Assembly: GCA_023434365.1 (NCBI GenBank)
Contig: JAEYSV010000057.1
Location: forward strand, 1-64,000
Reading direction: 5' to 3'
DNA from: Bacillota bacterium
GTDB taxonomy: Bacteria; Bacillota; Clostridia; Lachnospirales; Lachnospiraceae
Length of the DNA: 64,000 nucleotides
Under the pieces are notes generated by a model. It did no database searches. It saw nothing but the letters and a program-made list of their open reading frames with translations, and was not told the origin of the DNA. Position numbers and translations under genes: made by a program. This document shows positions 1 through 9,800 of this stretch, piece by piece. The first letter of the stretch is position 1. Each line of letters starts with the position of its first letter.

Positions 1-62
1 GCCAAGTGGTAAGGCACGGGTCTGCAACACCCTCATCACCAGTTCAAATCTGGTTGTCGCCT
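1..62 (+). tRNA. tRNA-Cys (GCA), 5' end truncated by window edge
   Basis: A cloverleaf without its 5' acceptor strand: D arm from the first base, anticodon GCA in a stem closed by GGGT/ACCC, T arm ACCAG-TTCAAAT-CTGGT, and acceptor 3' strand TGTCGCC. The discriminator base is T at 62, as expected for tRNA-Cys. About nine bases are missing at the left edge. CCA is not encoded after the discriminator. Confidence 0.93.
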
Positions 63-68
63 CTCATA

Positions 69-113
69 AAAGTCTTTAAATCTTTAGTGTCTAAAGGTTT
101 AGAGACTTTTTTT
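69..113 (+). terminator. Intrinsic terminator after tRNA-Cys
   Basis: An 18-bp hairpin (left arm from AAGTCTTTAAATC, loop TGT, right arm ending GAGACTT) with two G-T wobbles, followed by a T run. It lies directly after the tRNA. Confidence 0.88.
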
Positions 114-221
114 AGTTTATAGGAAAGTGTACCTTAAAAATTAAAACACCATTTCTTGTAATGAGTAACGAAGCATGTTAATAGTTAAGTAATTTATACA
201 GATCAACTATAAAATAGTATG

Positions 222-250
222 TTTCCAAAAATAGGAAATCATGTTATAAT
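222..250 (+). promoter_or_regulatory. Probable sigma-A promoter for the zinc-ribbon metallopeptidase gene
   Basis: TATAAT at 245-250 preceded by TG one base upstream (extended -10), with a weak -35 TTTCCA 17 bp away. It lies 110 bp upstream of the start codon. The rest of 114-297 holds no gene. Confidence 0.5.
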
Positions 251-270
251 GTACTTAATAATACACTTAT

Positions 271-321
271 CAAAAATACGTCTCCCGGCTTAGTTTTATG
301 GGGGACTTTTGTGTATTTTGC
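271..321 (+). promoter_or_regulatory. Leader hairpin upstream of the zinc-ribbon metallopeptidase gene
   Basis: Two nested inverted repeats: GTCTCCC (280-286) pairs with GGGGGAC (300-306), and CAAAAATAC outside it pairs with GTATTTTG. The structure would form in the 5' leader of the next gene. I do not recognise a known riboswitch class. Confidence 0.4.
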
Positions 322-363
322 AATCTATTGGAAAATGTAATTAAGAAGAGAAAGGAGCTAGTT

Positions 364-3240
364 ATGGCATTTTGTATTTATTGTGGAAAACAGTTACTAC
401 CAGAAACAAAATACTGTATTTATTGTGGTGCAGAACAGTTACCTAAGATATACTATCCTTCTCAACCTGATAATGTAGAAAAAACATCTTCTAAACCTAA
501 GATCATTGCTATAGTTTCACTAATAGTAGTATGTTTATTAATGGGTAGTGTGTCAACAGTTCTTATATTACAGCATAATAAGGAGGACAATAACAAAGAA
601 TTAGTCGAAACTTCAGATGAACATGTTAAGGAATTATCTAAACTTCTTGATGACAGTAATATGCTCGAAGAGATTCCAAGCGCTTTGATTAATGAGACAG
701 ACTATAAATCTGGAACAAAAGCTTTTACCATTAAGTTGGCTGACGGATTAACTGCAAGTGCAGATGAGAATGCTATGGATACAAAACGAGAAATTACTGC
801 TAAAAGGCTTTCAGATGACGAATTACAAACAAAAATAATGGATTATCCATATGGAAGTAATTTCGTTTTAGATGGATACGAATTACATATGGGGCTTAGT
901 GAGGAAGAGTGTATTCCAGGAGTATTGAGTTTAGAGGTAGACTTAGCATCATTGGAGATTCCCGAGATATTATGGCCATACACTAGTTTGGTTCGCTCAA
1001 CGGATAGTGGGGCATATGAGCAGTTAATTACGAATGTAGATAAAGGAAAGTTAGTGGCACAGACAAACAAGAATAGCATTATTTATGTCACATTTGGACT
1101 GACATTAGGTTATTATGTTTATGATGATTTAAAAGACTACTATTTGCTGGGATCAGATAAGACATACTTTAAAACAACTATTATCCCTGGCTACGAAGTT
1201 GTATGGCCAACGGATATGCAAGTAGCAGATTACAATGAGGTAAAAGGGAAATTAAATCGTTTAGATAAGATTTTTAATGATTATGGAATTACAGCTGAAA
1301 ATGGGCTAGCAAAGGAAATAATGAATAAGATAACATATCGTGGTGGTGAAAAATATCGTAGTCTAGTAAGAGGGTGTTTTAAGCAAGTTTTTGAGGATGA
1401 TGAATTTCAGTCAATTCTAAAAGAGTTAGAAAACCCAGAATGGCAACAGAAATATTTCTGGCCATATGAAGTTCAAAAATCAATTGAAGCTTTAAAAGCT
1501 GCAGATCAATATTTGTATAATGAAAGATATTTTAGAAAACCTAGACATGTTGTTCGTATCGCAGTGTTAAAATCATGGCCTCATGAACCCGGTACATTTG
1601 CGCTAACATTAAATCCTACATTTGCTAGTCCAGCAATACATATTAATGCATCAACTCTTCCTCAGAATAAGCAAATGTTTGAAAGCAAACCAAATTTTTA
1701 TCAAGGAGGAATAGATGAATTATATCTAACTATCGCACATGAGTTATTCCATGTCATACAGTGTGGATATATAGCGAAGGATGAAGATGCATATCTGTGG
1801 TTTTGGGAAGCAACTGCTATTGTTCTTCAAGCGGAAGCAAGAGAATACTATCTTCGTAAAAAGATTATAAAAACTCCAATATTAGATGATCCTGAAGCTT
1901 CTTATTATGAAACATTTTGTAATAGCCTAGGGTTGTTTCAGTATTGGCCATCTTCGGATTATACAGAGTCATTTAACAGAGTACAGGGTTACACAGCAGC
2001 TCACTGGATAATGTTTTTAAGAGATCGATATTATAAAAAATCAAAAGATTTATTTTTAGAACGATTAATTCGAAAGTTTTCCTGGTCAAAAGATTGTTTT
2101 ATAGCTCTTCGTGATATGACTAGTTCGAGTGACGAGGTAATGAGCACTGACTTTAGTCTGTTTTGTGCAAGAGAAAATAAAAATATGCAAGCTCGGTTTT
2201 CACAGCTAATTGAAGGAGGAAAACAAGATACCAAAGGAAAGGATAAGCAATTTTATTATTTAGTAAAAGATAATGAATACTGCCTGTCGGAATCAAATCC
2301 ATACGCGAAAATTGCAATTCAATATAATCCAATGTCGGTTAACTATAAGTTTTTATCGTATGATGTAAAAAATCCAGAAAGTGATAGTAATGTATTAGTA
2401 ATTCGTACTGGAGAAGAAGCAATAAAAGCAGATTCAGTCATATATCGCATTCAGGAAAATAAAGATACAGATTTTAAGGTTACAGGAAGTGGATTATATA
2501 AGGTGATAAAAGGAAAGCAAAAAGGAACTGCATGTGTTCAGGAAATACATAGTTATACAAATCAAAGTAGTATTAAGAATGTTAAGAGTTATTATGATGC
2601 TATCTTAATGACTAAGCCAATGGCACCAATCGTCGAATTAAAAGATAATGAGTTAATAATTGGTGTGGCAGGAGATACTTTATTATATGAGAAAAATATA
2701 GTAACTGGATTTCGGATTTCTGTAGCAACACCAAATGGATCAGCTATGGAATTTATCACAAAGGAAAAGGAATTAAGAATTCCTTTAACGACCAGCGGTG
2801 ATATTGATTGGGAGATGGCTGATACACTCAATTATGAAGCGATGGCACGTGCTGCAGATGTTTTAAATAATAATACAGAAAAAAGTTATGTAGTAAGGGT
2901 TACGGAAATGATAGAAATTTCTGAGAATGATGTAATATACGGACCGGTAGGCAAGGAAACTAGTTCAGTAATTGATACGGGGTTAACATCAAATGTAAAT
3001 CTTATAGGTAATTGGAGTGGAGATATGCTCGGTGTAGGTGAAATAACCGTACAGATTACAGATGGTGAGGAAGGACATGATTATACTATTTATATTAGTA
3101 TATACGAAGATATTAAGTTCTATGGAGATAATGCTGGGAATGGTACCGTCTCACTAACTGGCCCTATAGAATCAACCATAGTAGTTAACTCTGAAAAGGA
3201 GCTATATTTAGTAGCACCACCAGTTACATTGCATCGGTAA
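364..3240 (+). CDS. Zinc-ribbon, membrane-anchored M1-like metallopeptidase of unknown role
   Basis: 958 residues. I start at ATG 364, which has an AAAGGAG site; an upstream in-frame ATG at 298 has none. The N-terminus is a double Cys zinc ribbon (two CIYCG knuckles), followed by one membrane span near residues 45-65, so the bulk should lie outside the cell. The peptidase signature is HELFH at 459-463 with a glutamate in the sequence WFWEATA at 482. That is HExxH-x18-E, the exact spacing of gluzincins of the M1 type. After the peptidase part come beta-rich segments and a final GNWSG domain. No family name is certain. The next gene encodes another zinc-ribbon, one-span protein, so the two probably form a unit. 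Confidence 0.8.
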   Translation: MAFCIYCGKQLLPETKYCIYCGAEQLPKIYYPSQPDNVEKTSSKPKIIAIVSLIVVCLLMGSVSTVLILQHNKEDNNKELVETSDEHVKELSKLLDDSNMLEEIPSALINETDYKSGTKAFTIKLADGLTASADENAMDTKREITAKRLSDDELQTKIMDYPYGSNFVLDGYELHMGLSEEECIPGVLSLEVDLASLEIPEILWPYTSLVRSTDSGAYEQLITNVDKGKLVAQTNKNSIIYVTFGLTLGYYVYDDLKDYYLLGSDKTYFKTTIIPGYEVVWPTDMQVADYNEVKGKLNRLDKIFNDYGITAENGLAKEIMNKITYRGGEKYRSLVRGCFKQVFEDDEFQSILKELENPEWQQKYFWPYEVQKSIEALKAADQYLYNERYFRKPRHVVRIAVLKSWPHEPGTFALTLNPTFASPAIHINASTLPQNKQMFESKPNFYQGGIDELYLTIAHELFHVIQCGYIAKDEDAYLWFWEATAIVLQAEAREYYLRKKIIKTPILDDPEASYYETFCNSLGLFQYWPSSDYTESFNRVQGYTAAHWIMFLRDRYYKKSKDLFLERLIRKFSWSKDCFIALRDMTSSSDEVMSTDFSLFCARENKNMQARFSQLIEGGKQDTKGKDKQFYYLVKDNEYCLSESNPYAKIAIQYNPMSVNYKFLSYDVKNPESDSNVLVIRTGEEAIKADSVIYRIQENKDTDFKVTGSGLYKVIKGKQKGTACVQEIHSYTNQSSIKNVKSYYDAILMTKPMAPIVELKDNELIIGVAGDTLLYEKNIVTGFRISVATPNGSAMEFITKEKELRIPLTTSGDIDWEMADTLNYEAMARAADVLNNNTEKSYVVRVTEMIEISENDVIYGPVGKETSSVIDTGLTSNVNLIGNWSGDMLGVGEITVQITDGEEGHDYTIYISIYEDIKFYGDNAGNGTVSLTGPIESTIVVNSEKELYLVAPPVTLHR

Positions 3241-3303
3241 AATTAATTATAGTTAAAGTATATATGCAGATAAAATGAAATTAATAGAAAGTGAGGCGTT
3301 ATA

Positions 3304-4716
3304 ATGGAAGTTCGTTTTTGTGGGAATTGTGGGAATTTACTTGATACAAATACTGGACAATGTCCACGGTGTGGATGGAAAATTCCAAGCAATCAAATAA
3401 TATTGGATAATCCAAACAATAATATACCATCAACCCCAGTTAATCCTCAGTTAGAAAATATACAATCAAATCAGCCATATACATCATATACATATGCACA
3501 GCAACAGTTTCCTACATATAATAATCAACTAATAAATACAAAAGGGAAAAAAAGAAAAAAAGGACTTATCATAGGATTAACAATAGGTTTCGCTATATTA
3601 ATATTATCCATTATTATACTATTTTTGGTGTTTAAAGATAATAATGATAATGGAATGACATCAAGTGGAGAAAATATTGTTAAAGATGCAACCTTAGGTG
3701 ATATATCAGGAGACTGGGTAGGAACAATGAAGTGTACTAATATCGAAAATCTTGATAAAGTTCCTGCTGAAATGATGCCTTCGAATGCAATTGAAGTGTT
3801 TAAAGAATACCAAAAAGAATCACATCCGTTCTCAATGAGTATTGAGGAAGATGGAGAATGGAAAATTGAATTAACTATGCCAATGAATGAAATATCAGAT
3901 ATAAGAAGCAGCGATTTTGATAAAGAAATATCAGATATTCGAATAAGGCTGATAGAGGGCAAATTTAATGTGTCTCAGAAGGCTTTAGAGGATGGAAATG
4001 AAATGGAGTTAAGTTTTAATGGTACAGTTACAGAAAAAAATAATAATATGCGAATTGATGGAAAAATTAAAATGTCAATGCAATTAAGTGGTGACATTAT
4101 AGTTTCACTAGAATTTGAGTATACATCAACAAAAAATGAAAACATGATGAGCAGTTCTAAACCTCAAAAGACGGAAACAAGTGAAAAGCCATTTGTTTCA
4201 GAAAAACCAGTGGATACAGTTAATCCAGTGTATTCTGAGGGACCTAAAATTTCAGAAACACCAATTCATTCGAAGGAACCAGAAACGTCAGAGATACCGA
4301 TAATATCGCCACCCCCAGAAACACCTAATACTTCTGATATTCCGATAACAACTTCAACACCAGAGATACCTAAAGATCCAATTACCATATTAGATAATGT
4401 TAGCGGTGAATATCATGGAGTATGGTTGGATAAAGACACAAACTCTCTAGAAGAAGTAAATATAGTTATTACTAATGAGGGTAGAACAATGGGAGTGTAT
4501 ATTGAGAATTTAACGAATAATGAGGTACTTTTAGAGTATTTGGCTCAGCCAAATAGTTATGATCCACAGCTGGGGTACTTTAGTATTCAAGAAGAAAGCG
4601 CAATTGGAGTATATAGTATTGATATCTTCTTTTACCTGGATGGAAATCGAATTTTACTATATGGTGAGTTCACTCATGGTGATATGCAAGCTACCTTTTC
4701 TAATGATGTTCAATAA
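3304..4716 (+). CDS. Zinc-ribbon, single-span membrane protein with Pro/Thr/Glu-rich linker
   Basis: 470 residues. It begins with a zinc ribbon (FCGNCG ... CPRCGW), then a Gln/Asn/Pro-rich stretch, a basic patch and one strong membrane span near residues 85-108. Outside the membrane a GDWVGTM lipocalin-like beta domain (about 130-270) is followed by a Pro/Thr/Ser/Glu-rich linker with repeated SExP units (about 275-360), then a second beta domain starting GEYHGVW. The ribosome site is AGTGAGG. It follows the metallopeptidase gene by 63 bp with no terminator between them, so the two are probably cotranscribed. Function unknown; the G-x-W-x-G repeats suggest ligand-binding barrels. Confidence 0.75.
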   Translation: MEVRFCGNCGNLLDTNTGQCPRCGWKIPSNQIILDNPNNNIPSTPVNPQLENIQSNQPYTSYTYAQQQFPTYNNQLINTKGKKRKKGLIIGLTIGFAILILSIIILFLVFKDNNDNGMTSSGENIVKDATLGDISGDWVGTMKCTNIENLDKVPAEMMPSNAIEVFKEYQKESHPFSMSIEEDGEWKIELTMPMNEISDIRSSDFDKEISDIRIRLIEGKFNVSQKALEDGNEMELSFNGTVTEKNNNMRIDGKIKMSMQLSGDIIVSLEFEYTSTKNENMMSSSKPQKTETSEKPFVSEKPVDTVNPVYSEGPKISETPIHSKEPETSEIPIISPPPETPNTSDIPITTSTPEIPKDPITILDNVSGEYHGVWLDKDTNSLEEVNIVITNEGRTMGVYIENLTNNEVLLEYLAQPNSYDPQLGYFSIQEESAIGVYSIDIFFYLDGNRILLYGEFTHGDMQATFSNDVQ

Positions 4717-4751
4717 AAGGACAAATGAGAAGCTGTAAATCTTAAATCAGT

Positions 4752-4801
4752 ACATACATGTATTGTATGTTGCTATTTTATGTTGGTTCTTGTAAAATAG
4801 C
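4752..4801 (+). promoter_or_regulatory. Tandem hairpins upstream of fbp
   Basis: Two perfect inverted repeats. ACATACA/TGTATGT (4752-4770) has a 5-base loop. GCTATTTTA/TAAAATAGC (4772-4801) has a 12-base loop. Neither is followed by a T run, so they are not classical terminators. They lie 50-100 bases before the fbp start and may act as operators or leader structures. Confidence 0.4.
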
Positions 4802-4849
4802 TAGTATGGTTATTGGGCAAAATGGAATAGAACACGACGAGGATCTAAC

Positions 4850-6811
4850 ATGGAAAAACGATATTTAGAATTGCTAGCCAAGGAATATCCAACAATTGAA
4901 GCTGCAATGACAGAAGTAATTAACTTAAATGCTATTAAATGTTTGCCAAAAGGGACAGAGTATTTTTTTAGTGATTTACATGGAGAATATGAAGCTTTCC
5001 TGTTTTTGTTAAAAAGTGCTTCTGGTGTAATTCGAACAAAAATTGATGAATTATTTAGTCGCACAATAAGCAAAGAAGAAAGAGAATTTCTTGCTGAATT
5101 AATCTACGAACCAGAACGGTCATTTTGCAAGAAGAATGCCCCTATTGAGAATAAGGAAGACTGGTTCGAGATAACAATATATCGATTGATTCAGGTATGT
5201 CGAACATGTTCGAGTAAATATACCAGGTCAAAAGTAAGAAAAAAGATGCCACCAGAGTATGCTTACATTCTTGATGAATTGCTTCATGCAGAAGAGGGAT
5301 TTGATAAAAACCATTATTACCAAAGCATTATTCACAGCATCGTAGAAATTGGGAATAGCGAACAATTTATTAGAGCTATATGTAAGCTGATTCAGGATTT
5401 GTGTATTGATAATTTGCATATCATAGGTGATATTTATGACAGAGGACCCAGACCTGACATTATTATGAATGAGTTGAGAAGTTTTCACGATGTGGATATT
5501 CAATGGGGAAACCATGATATTTCCTGGATGGGCGCTTCGTGTGGTAATTTAGCTCTGATTGCTAACGTGATTCGTATGGCGATTCGATATTATAACTTTG
5601 ATCTTATAGAGGATGGGTATGGGATTAGTTTGCGTAATCTTGCTATGTTTGCGTCAGAGACATACAAAGATGACCCATGTAAACGTTTTATACCGAGTGT
5701 TTGGGATCATAATAAGTACGCACCTGTTACGTTATCGCTTGCTGCGAAAATGCATAAAGCAATTGCTATCATTCAGTTTAAGCTAGAGGGACAATTAATT
5801 GCAAATCATCCGGAGTATGAGATGCAAGATCGAGATTTATTAAGTTCTGTCGACTTTCGTACGGGGAAAGTCAAAATTGGTGACGATATATATGATATGG
5901 AGGATTTGTATTTTCCTACAATAAATGCAGATAAGCCACTGGAGCTTACACAACAGGAGCAGGAATTAATGCAGATATTCAAGAATAGTTTTCGCCATAG
6001 TAAAACGTTGCATTCCCATATGCGCTATTTATACTCTCATGGTAGTATGTATAGGTGTGTTAATGGAAATCTGTTATACCATGGCTGTATCCCTATGAAG
6101 AAGAATGGTGAGTTTGAAACAGTAGAAATTAATGGACAGAAGGTAAAAGGAAAAGAACTACTTGATTGTATTAATGATGTCGTAAATCGGGCATATTTTG
6201 CTAAAGAGGGAACAAAAGAAAAGGACGAAGCAGCAGACTTTCTATGGTATTTATGGTGCGGGAAAAAGTCACCTTTGTTTGGAAAGAGTAAACTAGCAAG
6301 CTTTGAACAATATTTTATCGCCGATACAAAAGTTGCAAGAGAGGTCTATAATCCATATTTTAATTGGAGCGAAAAAGAAGAAGTGTGCAAACGTATTTTG
6401 CAGGAATTTTCATTAAGTACTAACTATGGGCATATTATTAATGGCCATGTACCTGTAAGAATGAAAGAAGGAGAAAGCCCAATCAAGGCAAATGGTAAAT
6501 TATTTATTATTGATGGAGGAATTTCTAAAGCATATCGATCAAAAACAGGCATCGCAGGGTACACTTTAATATATAGCTCTAGTAGCATTAAATTAGCAAA
6601 GCATACTGTAGAGAGTCTTTCAATTAACACAGAGGATACAGTTACTATACACAGAAAAGCTCCGACGGTGGAGGTAATAGAACATATGAATCCTAGGATT
6701 ACAGTTGCTATGACGGATATTGGAAAAGAGCTGACTAGACAAGCACATGAATTAATGGAACTAATTCACGCGTATCGTGAAGGAAATATTCAAGAAAAGC
6801 GGATCAAATAA
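4850..6811 (+). CDS. fbp: Fructose-1,6-bisphosphatase, class III
   Basis: 653 residues, the usual length for the class III enzyme of Firmicutes. It hydrolyses fructose 1,6-bisphosphate to fructose 6-phosphate in gluconeogenesis. Metallophosphoesterase motifs are visible: FSDLHGEYEAF near residue 43, IGDIYDRGPRPD near 190, WGNHDISWMG near 220, and NGHVPV with a following DGG in the C-terminal third. The start has a GAGGA site. It is transcribed alone and ends at a strong bidirectional terminator. Confidence 0.95.
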   Translation: MEKRYLELLAKEYPTIEAAMTEVINLNAIKCLPKGTEYFFSDLHGEYEAFLFLLKSASGVIRTKIDELFSRTISKEEREFLAELIYEPERSFCKKNAPIENKEDWFEITIYRLIQVCRTCSSKYTRSKVRKKMPPEYAYILDELLHAEEGFDKNHYYQSIIHSIVEIGNSEQFIRAICKLIQDLCIDNLHIIGDIYDRGPRPDIIMNELRSFHDVDIQWGNHDISWMGASCGNLALIANVIRMAIRYYNFDLIEDGYGISLRNLAMFASETYKDDPCKRFIPSVWDHNKYAPVTLSLAAKMHKAIAIIQFKLEGQLIANHPEYEMQDRDLLSSVDFRTGKVKIGDDIYDMEDLYFPTINADKPLELTQQEQELMQIFKNSFRHSKTLHSHMRYLYSHGSMYRCVNGNLLYHGCIPMKKNGEFETVEINGQKVKGKELLDCINDVVNRAYFAKEGTKEKDEAADFLWYLWCGKKSPLFGKSKLASFEQYFIADTKVAREVYNPYFNWSEKEEVCKRILQEFSLSTNYGHIINGHVPVRMKEGESPIKANGKLFIIDGGISKAYRSKTGIAGYTLIYSSSSIKLAKHTVESLSINTEDTVTIHRKAPTVEVIEHMNPRITVAMTDIGKELTRQAHELMELIHAYREGNIQEKRIK

Positions 6812-6812
6812 T

Positions 6813-6862
6813 AAGGAACATCAGTCTTAAGATTTTTATGGACTGATGTTCCTCTTTATTTA
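6813..6862. terminator. Bidirectional terminator between fbp and the GGDEF/EAL gene
   Basis: A perfect 12-bp stem, GGAACATCAGTC (6815-6826) with GACTGATGTTCC (6841-6852), with T-rich flanks on both strands. It serves the two convergent genes. Confidence 0.85.
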
Positions 6863-6871
6863 ATTGTAGAG

Positions 6872-9800
6872 TTATTCTTGATAATATTTATTTAAGTAGT
6901 CTTGTTCTGGCATTGGTTTTGCGTACAGATAACCTTGTGCTAGGTTACAATTAATAGATCGAAGGAAGTCAGCTTGTTCTTCCGTTTCTACCCCTTCTGA
7001 TACAATATCCATCTGGAGTTCTTTTGCCATTTTAACAACATTTGTTATTACTATTCGCTCGCGGTCTGTTGAGGATCCTTGTTGGAAGAAATCTTTATCT
7101 AGTTTAATTATATCGAATGGTAACTTACGTAACAAATTCAATGATGACAAACCGGAACCAAAATCATCCATAGACAGTTTAAAGCCCATTTGATGCAATT
7201 TAAATAAAATGGTATACATAAAACTATCATTTGCTGCAAGGGCACTTTCCGTTAATTCTATTTCAAGTAAATTCGCTGGTATTTGATACTTTTCAATAAT
7301 AGTGTGTAATTTACCAATCATTTCTCCATTACTTAAGTGAAGCCTTGAAAAATTGATACTAACTGGATATGGATTTAAACCCTTGTCTAATATTGAACGA
7401 AGGTGCTCGCAAACTTTTTCAAACACATAGAAATCCAGTTTAAGGATAAAATGATTGTCTTCAAAAATTGGAATAAAGCTACCCGGATAAAGGAGTTCTT
7501 TTCCCTTAAGGTTCCACCGAACTAATGCTTCTGCCCCATAGATTTCATTATTTTTTAAGTAGACTTTCGGTTGATAGTAAACCACAAATTCATTGTTTTT
7601 CAAAGAATCTTCCATTAAATCTTCTATTTCATGCTGCTTCATTAAGCTACTTTTCATTGACTCATTAAAAAAGACAAATCTTGATTTATGTCTGCTGACA
7701 ACAGATTTGCGAGCCATATTAGCACGATCTATGTTAACTGTCATAGGACTATCATCAACAATAGGATATAGACCAATTATAATGGAGATACGGTAGTTGT
7801 CACTTTCAGTTTTAGGGATTTCATTCATTTTCTTGTTTAAATATTTTATTTTTGTTAGAAAACGATCAGCGTCATTATACTTAAATAGAGCAACAAATTT
7901 ATCTGCGGTAACTCGACCAAATAGTTCGTCCTCTTCAGTTAGATAATCTAATATATTGGAACACTCAATTAGTATCTTATCACCTTCGGAATATCCATAA
8001 GTATCGTTAATGAGTTTAAACATGTCAATATCAAGATAGGCCAAAATGTAAGAGTTTTCAGGGTGTTCGCTAATAAGATCATGCGCCAAGTCGGTGAAAG
8101 CAAACAAATTATATGCCCCTGTTAAAGGGTCTGTTTTAGTTATAATCTGGGCATGTTCCTGGGTTCTTAACTTAGTTAGATAACCTCCAATTATTTTGCT
8201 TATCAGTGCTAACGAATCCAGTTCATTTTGCATCCAAATACGATCCTCTCCTTGATAACCAAAGAGGAGGTAACCATTAATGGCACCACTATCGTAGATA
8301 GGACAAACAAGTAAACCACTTATTGCATCACTTGCAAAAACCTGGGATAGAGTAGATAGTATTTTTTGTATCTGTTCTCGGTTCGTTGTACTAAAAGCTC
8401 CTTTATTCTGATGAATGAGTGACTCTAAACCGATAAGTTGTTGCATAGAAATTTCTTCATACTTATTAAATAGTTTACATGTGTTACTAAACCATTCATA
8501 ACTGATATGCCCGTGAGAGTAGTCTCCTTCATATTCAATTATATTTATTGTTCTCAAGCGATAAAAGTTACCAATCAAACCAAGAATCATATTTAGTGAG
8601 ATTTCAATATTTCTGGCATCAAATAAAATATCTACGGTATTAGTTACAATGGTGGCATCAATTACAGAGTGTTCGCTTAAGAAATTGGTGTGCGGTAAAT
8701 CATCCAAATCATCTTTATTTATATAGTTAACAGGAATAAGACTATCATCATAAATTAAAATGCTATTATTGCCGTTTGCTTTAGCGTAATAAAGAGCGGT
8801 ATCAGCCATCTCTAGCAGCATACTAAAATTGTTTGCGTGATTTGGTGCAAGTGAAATACCAATACAACCTGAAACATTATATTCACTATTCGTATTCAGT
8901 ATTGTTTCATAAATAACACTAAGTAACATTTCAGCCTGTTGAATCAGATAGTCATTACTTGGTACTTGATAAAAGAAAAGGATAAACTCATCTCCACCAA
9001 AACGACCAACCAAGCAGGTATCACTACTAAAATATTTGAAAATTCTACTTGAAAACTCGGATAAAAATGCATCGCCAAATACGTATCCAAATGTATGATT
9101 TATGCTCTTAAAATGATCCAGGTCAAGTAACACAAGCGCTTGTGTTGAACCTTCGCACGAACTAGCCAAATAACTGTTTATTTTTCGACTAATTGTTTTA
9201 CGATTAATGAGTTTTGTAAGAGAATCTTTTTCAATGCTATCTTTAATTGCACTTAGCTCTTTTCTCTTATTATCGATATTAATAGTTTGACCAACAATCA
9301 TGATAGGCTGATTAAAATTATCGTAAAGTGTCGTGCCTGATAATTCAAACCAAGTATAATTTTGCGATAAATCTTTTGCACGAATTTCACAACTAATGTT
9401 TTGATTACCGTTCATTAATGATTGATAGAATTGTTGAAATATAACAAAATCATCAGGATGTATAACATTCGCCGTTGTAATATAATCAGTATAGTTATTC
9501 ATGAATGCACTTCCAGTATATATTCCGAGGTCAGGATCGGACTTAGTTAGCGTATCCTTCTTAATATCATATTCCCAAATGACACTGCTACTAAGGGAGA
9601 AAATACTTTTATAGCGCGAGTTTTCCAATGCTACACGAGCCCTTTCTCGCCGTAGGTTAACTCCTGAATATATTAGTAAAATGATAATTAATGCTAATAG
9701 GATAATAATTGAAGTTAATATGCTATAAAAAAGATTACGGCTTTTATCAATACTAGTAAGTAACTGAGTGTCCGGTAATTCCTCTTTGGATGTAATATTT

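Noticed and set aside
3525..3962. 145-codon minus-strand open frame opposite the second zinc-ribbon gene
   Set aside because: It is the shadow of an AT-rich coding region. It has no ribosome site, and its Ser/Ile-rich composition is typical of antisense frames.
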